A stretch of DNA of 64,000 nucleotides from NCBI GenBank assembly GCA_029204225.1, contig CM055097.1, positions 32,987,804 through 33,051,803 on the forward strand, read 5' to 3'. This DNA is from Diphasiastrum complanatum. Lineage: Eukaryota > Streptophyta > Lycopodiopsida > Lycopodiales > Lycopodiaceae. The position numbers and the translations under genes were made by a program. Below the pieces are notes generated by a model. It saw nothing but the letters and a program-made list of their open reading frames with translations, ran no database searches and was not told where the DNA came from. Of this stretch, positions 23,237-33,399 are shown in pieces (the stretch's first letter is position 1; each line of letters starts with the position of its first letter).

Positions 23237-26200
23237 TCCCTCTAGAGTCTACACACACACACGCTCACTCACGAGTCACAACACAATCTATTATAATCTC
23301 TCTCTCTCTAGCTTTTCTATCATGCCAAAAGATGTGAAGAGACACCCCTCAGGACCGCGCGGTTTCGGAAAAAAATTTACTTCATTTTATAGTCATTTCG
23401 AACACTGAAACGACGTTTCGAAACGGGGTTGTTTTGTACGGCCTGTTTTGATTAAACATTGATACACTCATCATCCATGGCTGGAGATCTTGCCGATTTC
23501 ATCACAGACAGAGATATACATTTTTTTATGGAGACACACGAGAGCCTAGAGCGAGGTCTACCTACATTTGCAGGCTACAGATGGGATTCAGTTTACAGGA
23601 CAGAGACTCAATCAGCGAGTGGCAGAGGTTCGGGTGGAGTTGCATGTTTTTATCGAGAGTCACTACCGCCAGATATAGAGTTTATCCGACATGATGTGCT
23701 CGCACGAAACATATGGATTCATATCATTGGACGAGCTATTGGTTTGGATAGGGATCACTTCATTGCCTCCTGTTACTTCCCTCCAGAGTCCTCCTCTTTT
23801 GCGGCCAGATCTGGCTCTCCTTACGCTGATCTCTGAGCAGACATTGTCAGATTTACAGATTGGGATTATGTCCTTCTCATTGGCGACTTTAATCCCATAC
23901 TGCTACCAAACAGGTGGATTTTCACAACATTGCTGACCTATTACGTACACAAGCTATTGACTGCGAGGACATCACTAGGATCTCAGAGGACAGGATGGGC
24001 CCTATCACGAGCTATGGAGAGTACCTTTTATAGATGGGCGAAGCTAGTTGGCCACACTCTAGCAGCTTCACTTGTCACCCACATAATGGAGGACACAGTG
24101 TTGTCGACTATCTCCTGGGGTCACCAGCTTTTATCTCACTCATATCTGATTTCCACATTCTTCTCACCACCCTCTCCGATCACTCATTTCTATCTTTTAG
24201 TATGGGCTCCATTACGACTTCCCAACTACCCACTACTCCATTCATCTCTCGCGCACCCAAGTACACTTTTGATTGTTCCTACATCAAGACATACCAAGAG
24301 GCCGTCAACTCATTTCTTTCTCACTTTCCACACCACACCCCGTTGGAAACACAGACTATCTTCCTTACCACTTCACTCCATACTGCTGCATCACTTTCCT
24401 TTCCCTCCAGACCAAATCGGCGCCCACCCACTTCGCCACACCCTATCCGACCTCCCTGCTTTGACGTCGAGTGTCGTTTTCTTCATCTCCAAGTCACCCA
24501 AGCTAGATTGCATAACACATCTTCTTCCTGCAACTCGTCGATCTTTCCACCATGCATGCCCTTCGTTGGAAGAAACGGGTGTATGAAACTCGAAAAGGGA
24601 AAAGCTTGGTCGATTCCCTTTGCAGTTCCTCCACCGGTGCTTTTTGGAGGGAATTCATTCCCCGTATCCCATCTCCTCTCCTCATCGACCTTCATACTTG
24701 GACTACATGTGTGCCACTACCTTATATACTGCACCCACAAACACACCCATCTCCATTTCTCCTCGACCACTACTTTCACTTTCTTCACCTCGGACATGGT
24801 CCTGGCGGGCCATCAAGAGACTGAAAATCCGTCGCACCCGTGATATTGATGACCTCGAATCCGAACTATTAATCCATGCTGCAGACACGCTATCGCCTAC
24901 CCTAGCCACTTTGCTCAATCGAGCAGTTGTCTTCGGTTTCCCTTCCTCCTGGTGCACCAATATTATCCATCCCATTCATAAAATTGGTGAATGTGGTTCT
25001 CTTATCTTCTACCAGAGAGGGGTTACAGCGACAGCTAATCAGTCTTCATGCCTTTTGCAACAGATGGAGACTGGGGGTTAACATATTGAAAACCAAAGTT
25101 ATGGTTTTCAACACATCGAGAGCAACAACCCTATATGCAGCAAAGGTATGGTGTATGGGTCTTTTATCATTTGATTGGGCCAGTATTTCATGACTGCAGG
25201 TTCTCATGCTATCTCGGATGAATCATGATACGGGCTAAGCCGTCTATCCCACATCAGATTGTCTTGACAGAGTTCGCAGTTCCATCCCTTCAGCTAGCCG
25301 CCATCTTTCAGCTTATCCTATATATTCAGCGTATCATGATGCTACCCACGGATGAGCAGAGATACATACAGACGACACTTACCTCATCACGACACCTTTA
25401 TGACTAGGGGCATCGACTATCATGGTTTTCTCAGGCCTCCCAGCTATTGGACACACTTGGCATCTCTATCACAGACCTTCCATCGGGCACCCATGAGTAT
25501 ATTAGACACTTTCTCTATAGAGCATATTTAAGCCGGCATGGCAGGGACAGCTCGGGATGGGCTTCGATTTCTGCTGGTCCAATTCCAAATTTCTTCGCAT
25601 TAGTTGGTGATTGAGACCGGACGCTTCTAGGGTACCCCACGAGAGGAGCGGTTTTGCCAGTTGTGCTCTTTATATATGGTCGTGAGTCTGAGGAGCATTC
25701 CTATTCATATGTCTAGTTTACTATGAGATTAGAGAGAGATATCATTGCCTTTTTCGTCAGTCACCAGTTACATTGCCCTTATCTCATACGAGGACCCCTG
25801 CTGTGTGGCACCTCCTGTGACAGGACCTATGTCAGAGAGCTCAGCATACTTATCCAGCCACACAGTCTCAGATTACATCCTTCTTCTCTCGAAGAAGATC
25901 GCGTTTTGATGCAGATATGACTGACAGCTATTGCGACGACATTCCCAAACCTAGTACGCGGAGATGACGCACCACCCAGCCTCAGGCAACCACGAGAGCT
26001 ACACATACCATTATGCAAGGCCCTACTTTTTGATGTCGACACCAGAGACAACATTCAGCCACCCATGCAATAGCTATGCCTATCACACATCCTTTTTCAC
26101 GATCCGCATTTGACCTAGGTCTTTCAGACCCTGTTACATTCATACTACGATTATAGTACTCATGTTAGTCATTTACAGTCAGAGCACATTAGTTCTCTAC

Positions 26201-26659
26201 ATGTACTTTGTATTTTGTATTACTTGGAGTCGTTACACACGCTCCCTCTGTTACAACACTTGACATGTATATTTTAGTCTTATATGCCTTTTGGCATGGA
26301 AGCTTTCTTCTTTCGGTTGTAGGCCATTGTCCATGCTTTGAAAGTAGGATATTGAATAGGCGGGAGAAACATTTGTGTAACTGCTTGATCTTTGATATAT
26401 TTAGGTGCTTGGAGGTGACACACATCTCATCCTCCTAGACGACGTCAGTGACTACCAGAGTTCCCCGATGCTGCAGCTCATATCGCATCTTCTTATAGCA
26501 TCAGCAGGACATGATGATAGAGCTATACTTCATCTGTGACATTTAGTTGTTTCTATGCTCCTACGTATCCCATTACATTTATTTCAGTTCGTAGTATTTA
26601 GATATGTTGTTCTTTTTCTGTTACTATTTTGGAGACATTTCATATGCTCCCACTATTTT

Positions 26660-26744
<85 letters not shown>

Positions 26745-27924
26745 CATTGTCTTATAAGATCCAATTGGGATCATATTTTTATAGGCTTGGCATCCAATTG
26801 GATGACATTCCATCTTTACTCTCATGAGTTTGTATCTTTCTTGCACCGGGTATCTCTTGGATGAGTTTAGGCTTCAAGGCATGTGCTCTGTACGGATCAA
26901 CTATTCTCGAATACCTAATTTGAAGTCAGGGGAGTGCGAGCAAGCTATCTAGTACTCCGCGAAGATGGAGATGATATTCCTATCTGTTGTTTGCTTGTAT
27001 GCTGCCACTTAAGAATTGAATCATATGAAAAACTACTGCTTATGCTGGTATCCATGTCTGTCTGTACAAGGTCCGCTATTCTTTGAGCGGGAATTTGCTT
27101 TTTTATTTTTATTACTTTTATTATTATTTTTATTTTAAATTTAATGGAATAGATTGAGTTCAATGGGGTCATGCTTGAGGCTTGAGGAATTTGCTATCAG
27201 AATGTGTCATTCCTCTGAAATTCATGATTGAAACTCCACCATCTCTCCCTATGGGTTTGAAATCAAATAACCTGGTCAAAGATTATACATGTCAATTTTC
27301 AGCATTGTATACAATAAGTATGAGTATATTCTTTATTTTTTCTTTTAGGAAGAACGGCAGAATCAAGTAGCCATGTGGTCAACACAAAAAATACACAAGT
27401 ACACTAGCAGATTAATTAATGTGAAGGCATGATGCTTATCTAGTAAAAGGTTGCAACTTTTTAAAATGATGAGTGTGCATTTCAAAATGTATTTTGTTGG
27501 AAGCTATTGCAAAATAAAGGTCTTATGCATTAGCATATAATTTGTACTACAGGATGTCTGGACGTGATTTGCATGATATATGTCAACAGGCTGAGCGCCG
27601 GTGGGCATCCAAGGTGGGTATGATAACAACATGCAAACTCTAACTTTGCTTCATGGAACAGCCTGCTACAGGCTTGATTGCATGTTTGCTACATTAGCAA
27701 TGTTTAAACCAGGGACCTTTTCTTACAAAATTGAAATGCTTTTTTTTCCTTATCAGATTCTAATTGCACAGGTCAGTTATGTGATTCAAATGCTTAATTC
27801 GTTGTGCAGCTTATCAAAGGTCTTGCAGGAGACCCTCCATCACATGGACTTCCTCCTGTTCAAGAGTACATTGAATCAGCTCTTAAAAGACAACGTTCTT
27901 TATTTCAAGTCAACATTGATCACG
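5946..27924 (+). CDS. AAA-ATPase gene, 3' exons (partial), long introns
   Basis: Four + strand exons join in frame: 5946-6028, 10459-10581, 27553-27613 and 27810-27924. The first carries [20 protein letters not shown] and LDPALLS, the sensor-1/second-region-of-homology part of an AAA module with its arginine finger (RFDS, completed across the splice). Exon 2 continues [13 protein letters not shown]. Exon 3 has [20 protein letters not shown], the sensor-2 helix region. Exon 4 has [20 protein letters not shown], a C-terminal helix. All junctions are GT-AG and phases agree (2, 2, 0). Introns are 4430, 16971 and 196 bp. Walker A and B must lie upstream of the window, so the gene extends left. The last exon is not located: after 27924 one or more codons remain, and a CTCCTAG acceptor at 29702 leading quickly to a stop is only a guess. 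From memory it most resembles an uncharacterised plant single-module AAA ATPase (Arabidopsis At4g04180-like), distinct from katanin and CDC48. Confidence 0.8.
6369..7090 (-). mobile_element. Ty3/gypsy integrase relic
   Basis: A minus-strand piece of a gypsy polyprotein, about 6369-7090, inside the 4.4 kb intron of the AAA gene. The clearest part is 6773-6591, with [20 protein letters not shown], corresponding to the integrase 'DxxFT-FW-LF' region around the second catalytic Asp. Flanking words such as GCAACTTGAGACCTTT (about 6387) recur at 17818 in the larger gypsy element, so the two are the same family. Stops and indels are frequent. Confidence 0.6.
7091..10458. other. Intron sequence without recognisable genes
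   Basis: AT-rich intron DNA between a gypsy relic and the next AAA exon. Short minus-strand frames at 7523-7720, 7912-8277 and 8677-8961 have no motif I recognise. They are likely transposon debris or chance. The acceptor TTTGCAG at 10452-10458 precedes the exon. Confidence 0.4.
10684..10815. repeat. Self-complementary GAAACG segment with poly(T)
   Basis: The segment is made of inverted and direct copies of TTTCTGAAACG/GTTTCAGAA (for example GAAACGCGTTTC near 10733), followed by AT-rich DNA with T-runs of 10 and 9. It lies 100 bp inside the 17 kb intron. Similar segments occur elsewhere in the window (see findings). Confidence 0.5.
11352..11870 (+). pseudogene. LINE ORF1 C-terminal half, frameshifted
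   Basis: It starts in the coiled-coil part ([12 protein letters not shown]), passes through [12 protein letters not shown] and NIKV, and changes frame after 11592 to [20 protein letters not shown] and [15 protein letters not shown] stop then precedes the last conserved part. Comparable to copy A ORF1 in order and motifs. Confidence 0.55.
12091..12409 (+). pseudogene. LINE reverse transcriptase N-terminal fragment
   Basis: About 106 codons of RT fingers: AAIKKLK, a '[13 protein letters not shown]' segment, [17 protein letters not shown], then [11 protein letters not shown]. Known plant and animal LINE RTs have 'W---I--IHK-GD---NYR-I' here. The catalytic Asp motifs would lie further on and are missing. 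A very similar segment is at 24780-25000. Confidence 0.75.
12410..12889 (+). repeat. 5' LTR of gypsy element 1
   Basis: It starts TG and ends CA and is about 480 bp. It lies between the broken LINE RT and the TGGTATCAGAGCC primer site two bases beyond its end. A candidate 5-bp target sequence on the left is ACATG. It cannot be confirmed because the 3' LTR is missing. Confidence 0.65.
12892..12904 (+). other. Primer-binding site (tRNA-iMet type)
   Basis: TGGTATCAGAGCC, the standard plant LTR-retrotransposon priming site, two bases after the LTR end. Confidence 0.8.
13707..14815 (+). pseudogene. gypsy gag with zinc knuckle, frameshifted
   Basis: The start was chosen at [10 protein letters not shown] (13707), after the non-conserved upstream MQFSS codons. 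It has a Pro-rich N-terminus, a short coiled segment ([16 protein letters not shown]), then the retrotransposon gag core ([55 protein letters not shown]). The frame is lost near 14530-14620. A zinc knuckle [13 protein letters not shown] follows at about 14719-14757, one residue shorter than the usual C-x2-C-x4-H-x4-C. A Glu/Asp-rich end and a stop at about 14827 are in yet another frame. Confidence 0.7.
15040..16330 (+). pseudogene. gypsy reverse transcriptase and RNase H, broken
   Basis: Conserved gypsy RT blocks are seen in order: [86 protein letters not shown] and the catalytic FIDDILVF (about 15702-15726). A stop and frame shift follow at 15728. The next frame (15730-16290) carries the thumb/connection and RNase H parts ([52 protein letters not shown]). 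No protease domain precedes the RT. Confidence 0.8.
16670..17785 (+). pseudogene. gypsy integrase, broken
   Basis: Zinc-binding H-H-C-C region at about 16683-16830 ([18 protein letters not shown], then YVQRCTAC), the catalytic core at 16833-17330 ([25 protein letters not shown]) and the C-terminal SH3-like part at 17534-17785 ([32 protein letters not shown]). Several TAG stops interrupt it (near 16830, 17160, 17204, 17313). No chromodomain follows before the junction at 17786. Confidence 0.75.
17800..18647 (-). pseudogene. gypsy integrase of element 2
   Basis: It contains the zinc-binding segment ([20 protein letters not shown], then SCEQCQQNK), the core [20 protein letters not shown] and [20 protein letters not shown], and [15 protein letters not shown]. 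The frame is open from 18647 to 17916. A shifted continuation carries the start of the C-terminal region and ends at about 17787. Confidence 0.8.
18595..19918 (-). pseudogene. gypsy RT/RNase H of element 2
   Basis: RT blocks [53 protein letters not shown] and [20 protein letters not shown] run to FVVVYL. The catalytic Asp-Asp that should follow is lost: an indel puts the frame into KHINL and a stop at 19550. After about 110 bp in another frame, 19437-18660 gives [21 protein letters not shown] and the RNase H segments [17 protein letters not shown] and [17 protein letters not shown]. Confidence 0.8.
20050..20667 (-). pseudogene. gypsy aspartic protease region of element 2
   Basis: A retropepsin-like region following gag. 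The motif FDDGST (about 20662-20645) replaces the usual D-S/T-G with D-D-G. Next come [11 protein letters not shown], the strand region [20 protein letters not shown], and a linker to the RT. The catalytic triad variation and a frame break at the gag junction suggest loss of function. Confidence 0.6.
20640..21747 (-). pseudogene. gypsy gag of element 2
   Basis: The start [13 protein letters not shown] is at 21747. A stop near 21635 precedes [12 protein letters not shown]. The gag core includes [29 protein letters not shown] and [17 protein letters not shown], up to a stop at 21238. The C-terminal part in another frame (21139-20633) has a basic region and the zinc knuckle [14 protein letters not shown], which binds element RNA. 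Confidence 0.7.
21899..22000. repeat. Self-complementary GAATCG segment with poly(T)
   Basis: A run of about 16 T is followed by repeated inverted words GCGATTC, CGCGGAATCGGGATTC and GAATCGCGATTCGG. It lies just beyond gypsy element 2 on its 5' side. Confidence 0.55.
22085..22295 (-). pseudogene. hAT transposase BED zinc-finger remnant
   Basis: In the right minus-strand frame: [20 protein letters not shown], then [19 protein letters not shown]. This is the C-x2-C, H and C pattern of the BED finger that opens plant hAT transposases. It is preceded by no start codon and followed by no DUF659, so it is an isolated N-terminal piece. It does not belong to the hAT remnant at 2.3-3.2 kb, which is on the other strand. 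Confidence 0.55.
22420..22725. repeat. (CA)n/(CT)n mixed microsatellite block
   Basis: About 300 bp of almost pure CA and CT dinucleotides with ACTCCCTCT spacers; the longest CA run is at about 22604-22637. Strong C/T plus A bias on the + strand. The open frames across it are meaningless repeats. Confidence 0.85.
22731..23108 (+). pseudogene. Unidentified ORF between CA/CT arrays
   Basis: From ATG at 22731 a single frame runs about 120 codons with one TAG near 22795. It begins with an acidic segment ([20 protein letters not shown]). After the stop it continues [54 protein letters not shown] and [20 protein letters not shown]. The composition is that of a real, mostly helical protein and the frame runs into the next CT array. 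I do not recognise the family. It could be a captured host exon, a transposon accessory protein or a viral-type DNA-binding fragment; nothing decides this. The block is flanked by perfect 23-bp direct repeats (22635-22657 and 23087-23109). Confidence 0.4.
23109..23312. repeat. (CT)n(AC)n microsatellite
   Basis: CT run at about 23143-23190, AC run at about 23190-23230, then further CA and CT pieces to 23312. It lies immediately upstream of LINE copy C. Confidence 0.85.
23459..24190 (+). pseudogene. LINE APE-like endonuclease, frameshifted
   Basis: Readable segments in order: [17 protein letters not shown] (the catalytic 'E-H/T' region), [13 protein letters not shown], the [12 protein letters not shown] motif in a second frame (about 23865-23895), then [17 protein letters not shown] and [12 protein letters not shown] (about 24090-24200). 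These are the conserved blocks of AP-type LINE endonucleases, which nick target DNA to prime reverse transcription. At least two frame changes. Confidence 0.7.
24780..25720 (+). pseudogene. LINE reverse transcriptase remnants
   Basis: [36 protein letters not shown] (fingers), then an abrupt change near 25005 into [20 protein letters not shown] and [13 protein letters not shown] (thumb side). The palm with the catalytic Asp pair is deleted. Further on are [19 protein letters not shown] and a C-terminal segment with CQLC near 25660. Close relative of the piece at 12091-12409. Confidence 0.7.
26540..26743 (+). mobile_element. LINE copy D 3' UTR with (CT)n(CA)n end
   Basis: GTTACTATTTTGGAGACATT and ATGCTCCC match the 3' UTR of copy B. 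The sequence then enters (CT)n at about 26663-26696, followed by (CA)n to 26743. The hairpin segment is missing, so the copy ends earlier than A-C or has lost it by recombination in the dinucleotide tract. Confidence 0.55.
26744..27552. other. End of the 17 kb AAA-gene intron
   Basis: AT-rich DNA without recognisable features; it ends with the acceptor TACTACAG before the exon at 27553. Confidence 0.5.
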
Positions 27925-30900
27925 GTAAATACCCTACTAGTTTGTTGAACACAGCTAGGCCACCAATGTTGGCAACAGATCATAAAGAGATTTGATGGTG
28001 CATGGCATGAGCAGCAGCATGTGCACCATGGTATACATTCTTCAGTGACTGATTCAATAGCTGGCAATTTTGAAATATAAGCTGGGCTTATTTCACAACC
28101 AAGCTGAAGCATAGAACTTTTTCGATATTTTTTTTGTGTATTCACTTTACCCAAATCACCCAAGGAAGCTTGTATTGATCATAGTCCAGATTTACATTCT
28201 GCATCTCTTCATTCATACTTACATAGATTCCTTTTTGTTGGATTCACTTCTTGATAGTTTTTAAGTAGGTTTCAAAGATAGTGAGAGAGTGCCGAATACA
28301 CAGTTGTGAGAAATTTAAAAAAAAAATGAAGACTATTCAACATGCTGGGCACTACACGTTTGTTCTTTTCGGCACTTGAAATCAATTCAAGCTTTCATGG
28401 CCCTTGAAAATCCTTTGATAGTACCTCAGATTGTCTTGTGTTCACAACACAAGATTGTACATAAGGTAAAATCCATTGCCAAATGTCTTTTTTGAAGGAA
28501 AGCTCATTCAAATGTCTCTAACATGGTTTTGGGAAATGTTTCCAAACCGGGAAATGGGAAACAGAATTGAGAAACGGGATATAGGGAAACACAACATAAT
28601 TACAAAAGAAAACTAGTGCAAAGTAATCACGATAGTGCACGTGGAAGAGAGGGAGAAAGTGATTAACATTGCAAGGGAATAAAGTCAACAAGACTCCTAG
28701 AATTTTACTATGAAGTGAAGAATTCTATGATATGCCTTCTTTTGCTGGAGAAATGTGTTCCCCCATATGGGTAAACATACAGTTGGGGACAATTCTTCCT
28801 CATGAAAAAAACTGGGGAAATAGTAACCCCATAACTATGTTTTTTGAGAGATTTTTCGTTAATTCATTTTATTGACTTATGTGACTCTTGCATGGGTTCC
28901 AGTGACATCTTGCATGGATTTGGAACGGAGCCATTATTGTTTTGCAATAAGTTGTGTTGATTTTAGAATGAGTACTGAAGGCCCATATTCTTACCTCAAA
29001 GTCAATGTGCTATTCACCTAAGATGATTTACTTTTTTTCTTAAGTGCCACAAGCAACCTATCATATGTCAATGTGTGTACATGAACAAGCAAGCACATTA
29101 TATTAAGTGGACTAAAATGTCTAATATAAAACATCATGTACTTATGGTTCAATTTTTTTTTTTTCAAAATCAGTAGTTATTTGATTAACCTAAGCTTAGT
29201 GCAGCTATTTTTGAGTGTGGTCTCTCAAAGGAAATGTTTCTAGAGGCCTTTTGAGCTTGTGTTTACCATCCTTGACAAACTAGATGTGGCCCAATGATTT
29301 ATTCATGAATGGGTTATGTTTGATGAGTCATATTGATTAGTTTAAGTTGAGCGTACTTCATAGCGTGCTGAGTTATTGTAGCTATGCCATTTTTAAGGCA
29401 ATAAAAAACTCATTCTATCTAATTTCAAAAGCTATGTAGGATCTTTTGAATTATATTAGACCATATTTATATCCTAACTCATGAGCTTTCATTCACCATC
29501 CTCTCCCAACGACTTTTCAGATTTCGTATAAAAGGTCACGATGATGTTAATTTGCTATAGCTCACATCAGGAGTTGATGAACCTCAGGTGTTCTACTCAA
29601 CCACAAGTTTTCCACAAAAGCTTTTGTTATTACAAGGTCATTCATTAATATAGTTGCTTCCACATGTCATTACTCGTAAATGTAACATTTTTTTCTCCTA
29701 GAGATAATAGTCTCTATTGAATAGTAGAGTCAAGGAGGCAGTTTGCAAATGAGATTTGTCTTATTATCAAATTTGAAAAAATTGGTTGTTTTTTTACATG
29801 TGTATTGTATCCGTTGACTACAATTGTTATTGATTAGAGATTTGTGGTATGATTCCACAAGTGCATGTTTCTAGACATTGGATGATTCATCTTGGATTGT
29901 CTCCATGAATTTTGTGGATTATGACTTGGATTAGATTATATTTTTGTTTTCATGTTATAAAGTTTATTCCTTGTCTAATCCTCTTCCACGAATTTTTTTC
30001 ATTTGTCAAAAGTTATGTTAATGCATGAAAGGATAAAACTATCCTTTTGCATAGAATGAAGTAGAAGATTTGCCATAGTACTAGGAGAGTATCTTTATTG
30101 GCTTCTCTTCTTTGTGCACTACTACCATGGTGAATAATTCGACATCTCAAGTTGCTTTGATAGCCCTACCACACTAAACCCTATTCAGGGTGAGTGTTGT
30201 ATTCGCACTAACATATTCTTGGAGAATTGTAATCGGCAATATTGGTACAAGTTGTGTGCATACATTCATCTATTATATGATTTTTTTCACATATAGAAAA
30301 TATGATTGGAGGCTGATAATTTGTACTCTTAATTGGTAAAAATTGGCACTTATTGATCGACTCATCAAAAAATTGTATCAATGTTTCTTCTTGTAGTGAC
30401 ACTTCAAAAATAAGCGATTTAGCAATTTTTGCTCATCTTCTTGTCACTAAATATAATAGTTCAGATTGATTAGTGCAAAAAAGTAACTTGTGGTCCCCTA
30501 GCTACATTTGGTAATGCTAATTTAGCAATGAACTAGTAGTTGACATTGTGTATGTCTAGCTTGATTTCATTGGTGTGATGCTTGTTGATATAAACTTGTA
30601 GCTTATTTCAATTTTTTATTTATTTTTCAATCTGTCTTTACTTCCTTTAGATGTATGAACTTATTTGATAGAAATCCACTCATCTTTAGTCTAGTGACTT
30701 TGAAATTAATCTTTTCTAACAAGTTGTGTCACTAAGGCCAAGATTTAAATAGCTTAACAGCATATTTGGGGTACCATCATTGTATGCAAGGAATTTTCAT
30801 CATATAAATGTTTGAATCTCTTTGGCTTTCTATTTCCATCCAACATTGTTAGGTCGATTATGGAAAAGATCTTATGCATAATAGGTTCTAGCTATACGTT

Positions 30901-31690
30901 ATCCAATAGGTTCTAGAAAGTAAGCCACCAAAACCTAGTCCCCAGTCATATATTGTGGTTGGGGCTACATATCCTTTGTTATATCTAATGCAATGAATTT
31001 GGTAGAAGCATTCAAATTTTCAGTGTCAAATGATTTTTTTTTTCATGGCTTTGTTACCTTCCTACTGAATCTAATGTGTGTTTTGTGTCAAAGGGAATCT
31101 ATTACTATGAATGCTCCAATTGTTATATTTTTTTTATTTTTACATAGGGGATTTGTTATTTCCTACCGAATCTAATTACCACTTTTTCAATAGAAATATA
31201 TTGCTACAAATGCTCTGGCCATTATGTTTTTCATGATGATTTCTTATAGGGGGCTTGATCAAGACGGTCTACAAATCTATGTTTATACCAATGATGATTT
31301 TATAGCTTCTGATCAACTAGACCATCCAAATTTATTTTCTTATTTGGTCATCAAGAAATTCATCCACGCCAAGATTCTAAATAATTTTTTACTCGTATAT
31401 CACAAATGTCACTCTATCTTGCTTTTTATTTTATTTATTTTAAGGTTTATACATGATTATAAAAAATCAACTATTTGAATAAAGCTCAAGTATTAATGAA
31501 AGATTCATCACTCAAATACAAGTTGACGATTATTGTTCATTGAGTTCACATTGGCTTTACCATTGCCCAATACAAATTTGAATGACTACGGATGGAAAAA
31601 GGTGCATTTTAAGTGTTTTAAACGACTGTACAAGTATTTATATCAAATGAATGGATCTAGATAAGCTGAGAGATTAGGGATGAAGAGGAT
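27925..31690. other. AT-rich DNA without recognised genes
   Basis: It begins as intron or 3' region of the AAA gene. I see no coding motif in nearly 3.8 kb. At about 28525-28590 there is a GGGAAA/TTTCC-type repetitive patch related to the GAAACG segments. Frames at 30208-30402, 30993-31175 and 31224-31478 have no recognisable content. Confidence 0.45.
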
Positions 31691-31739
31691 AAGAATCCAA
31701 CACCCCCCCCCTTAATCTGGATCCTTGAATGCCTTGATA

Positions 31740-32314
31740 TTCAAATTGAAGATAGCACAGCAATTCTTTTGTGCTTCATAACTTAATCCTTTTGTAAACA
31801 TATCAGCTACCATGTATTGGGTTCTACAAAATTTTAGAGTTTTCTTCTTGTTGAGTATTTTGCTCATAATGTAGTGGTACTTAATGTCAATGTGCTTGCT
31901 CCTAGAACAAAATCTAGGATTAATTGATAATGCAATAGCACTTTGATTGTCGCATTAAATAATCATAGGATTAGATTGTTTGAGACCAATGTCAAACAAA
32001 AAGTTTCTCAACCAGACTACCTCTTTGGTAGCTTGCAAAGCTGCAATGTTTTTTGATTCTGTTGAAGACATTGCAATGGAGGTCTGCTTTCAACTATTCC
32101 AGGATATTGGAACACCATTGAGTAGGAAGATAAATCCAGAAGTGAATTTTCTTGTGTCGATGTCGCCTGCCCCAATTCGCATATGTATATCCATGTAATA
32201 TATGAATGTCAGATGGATCAGTCTCTCATAACAGATGCAAAGGTCGATAGCGGCTCGTATGTATCTAATGACTCTTAGTAGAGTATTCCAGTGGATCATT
32301 CCAGGATTAGCCAC
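31740..32314 (-). pseudogene. copia RNase H of element 3
   Basis: It carries LLRVIRYIRAAIDLCICYER, then the Asp-containing DIDTRKFTSGFIFLLNGVPI. After a stop follow SIAMSSTESK, the CDNQSAIALS block and SRSKHIDIKYHYI. The RNase H catalytic order of copia elements is recognisable; the frame is broken by stops and by a change of the first YTDA motif. Confidence 0.65.
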
Positions 32315-33399
32315 ATATTGGCTTTAAGAGCGATAATTGACTAATATGGATATCCCTTCATTTATTCCTTCTCTTATTTAGATTGAGGGCATTGTTCTTT
32401 AGACAGTTTAAGACCTGGACTCATAGGAGAATGTACAAGCTTTCAATACATTAGATTGAATCTAGAAAGCAAATTGAAGATGTACCTTTGCTGAGTCAAG
32501 TAGAGTAGCTTCTTGTTTCTATCTCTGTGGATCTGAATTCTGAGACAATAATGAGCTTCTCCTAAGTCTGTCATTTCAAATTCTTGAGAAAGCATCCTTT
32601 ACCAATTTGATATTGTTGTTGAACAACAACGTATAATCCATGTAGAGTGTGTTGATGACAAAAGATTGTAGTCTATAGTCTGTAGAGCTTGGTTCAAAAT
32701 CCTTATTGGATAAGAAAGGTGTTGATTTGATGAAATCAGACTCTCGAATATTGCTTCAAGTCATAGAATGCTTTATGGATTTACAGACTTCGTCTTCTTT
32801 ATCATTGAGGACAAAGCCTTCTAGCTGGATAATATAAATGTCCTCTTCGATAAACTCATTAAGGAATGTTGTTTGCACATCTAATTGATGTACCTCAAGG
32901 TTGGGCTACAATAGCATACGACAATAGCAATTGAATAGAAAAGTGTTTGACTATTAGACTGAATGTTTTGAAGTAGTCGATACTGGAAATTTGAGAAATT
33001 CCCCTTGCCACCAGTCAAGCCTTTCTTCTATCGATGCTGCCATCTACTTTATATTTGATCTTGAAGATCCATTTGCAGTGGATGATTTTTTTTTTTTTGC
33101 AGGAAATTTGGTGACAGTCCAAGTGTTGTTCTTGATCAATGAGTTGTACTCCTTGTCCATAGTTTCCTTCCATAGATCTGAATTGGCCCGTGATAATGCT
33201 TCTTCAACTGTGGTAGGCTACTGTGAAAGATAGTGATCATACTCATCAGTGAATCAAACATGCTGAGTTCGAATCCTTGTTGTAGGTTGAATAGTCGATG
33301 AAATATTCTTGATGGTTTTTCATGTGTTGTGTTGCTCCAGAATCGAGGAACCACTCCTCAAGTTGTTCGACATGGTGATGGTTCACCTAAAGGCATTCT

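Larger units (their letters stand above)
23400..26312 (+). mobile_element. LINE copy C: EN, partial RT, 3' UTR
   Basis: The most complete LINE copy. APE-type endonuclease (about 23459-24190), RT fingers (24780-25005), a deletion of the RT palm, RT thumb sequence (25019-25130 and about 25240-25380), a C-terminal Cys-His segment (about 25625-25720), and a 3' UTR ending in the ATGCC-TTTT-GGCAT hairpin (26284-26297) and GGAAGCTTTCTTCTTTC. ORF1 is absent. It starts beside a CT/AC array and lies within the 17 kb intron of the AAA gene in the same orientation. Confidence 0.75.

Noticed and set aside
29690..29730. Possible last exon of the AAA gene after CTCCTAG
   Set aside because: The frame fits, but it would add only about eight residues before a stop, with no supporting similarity.
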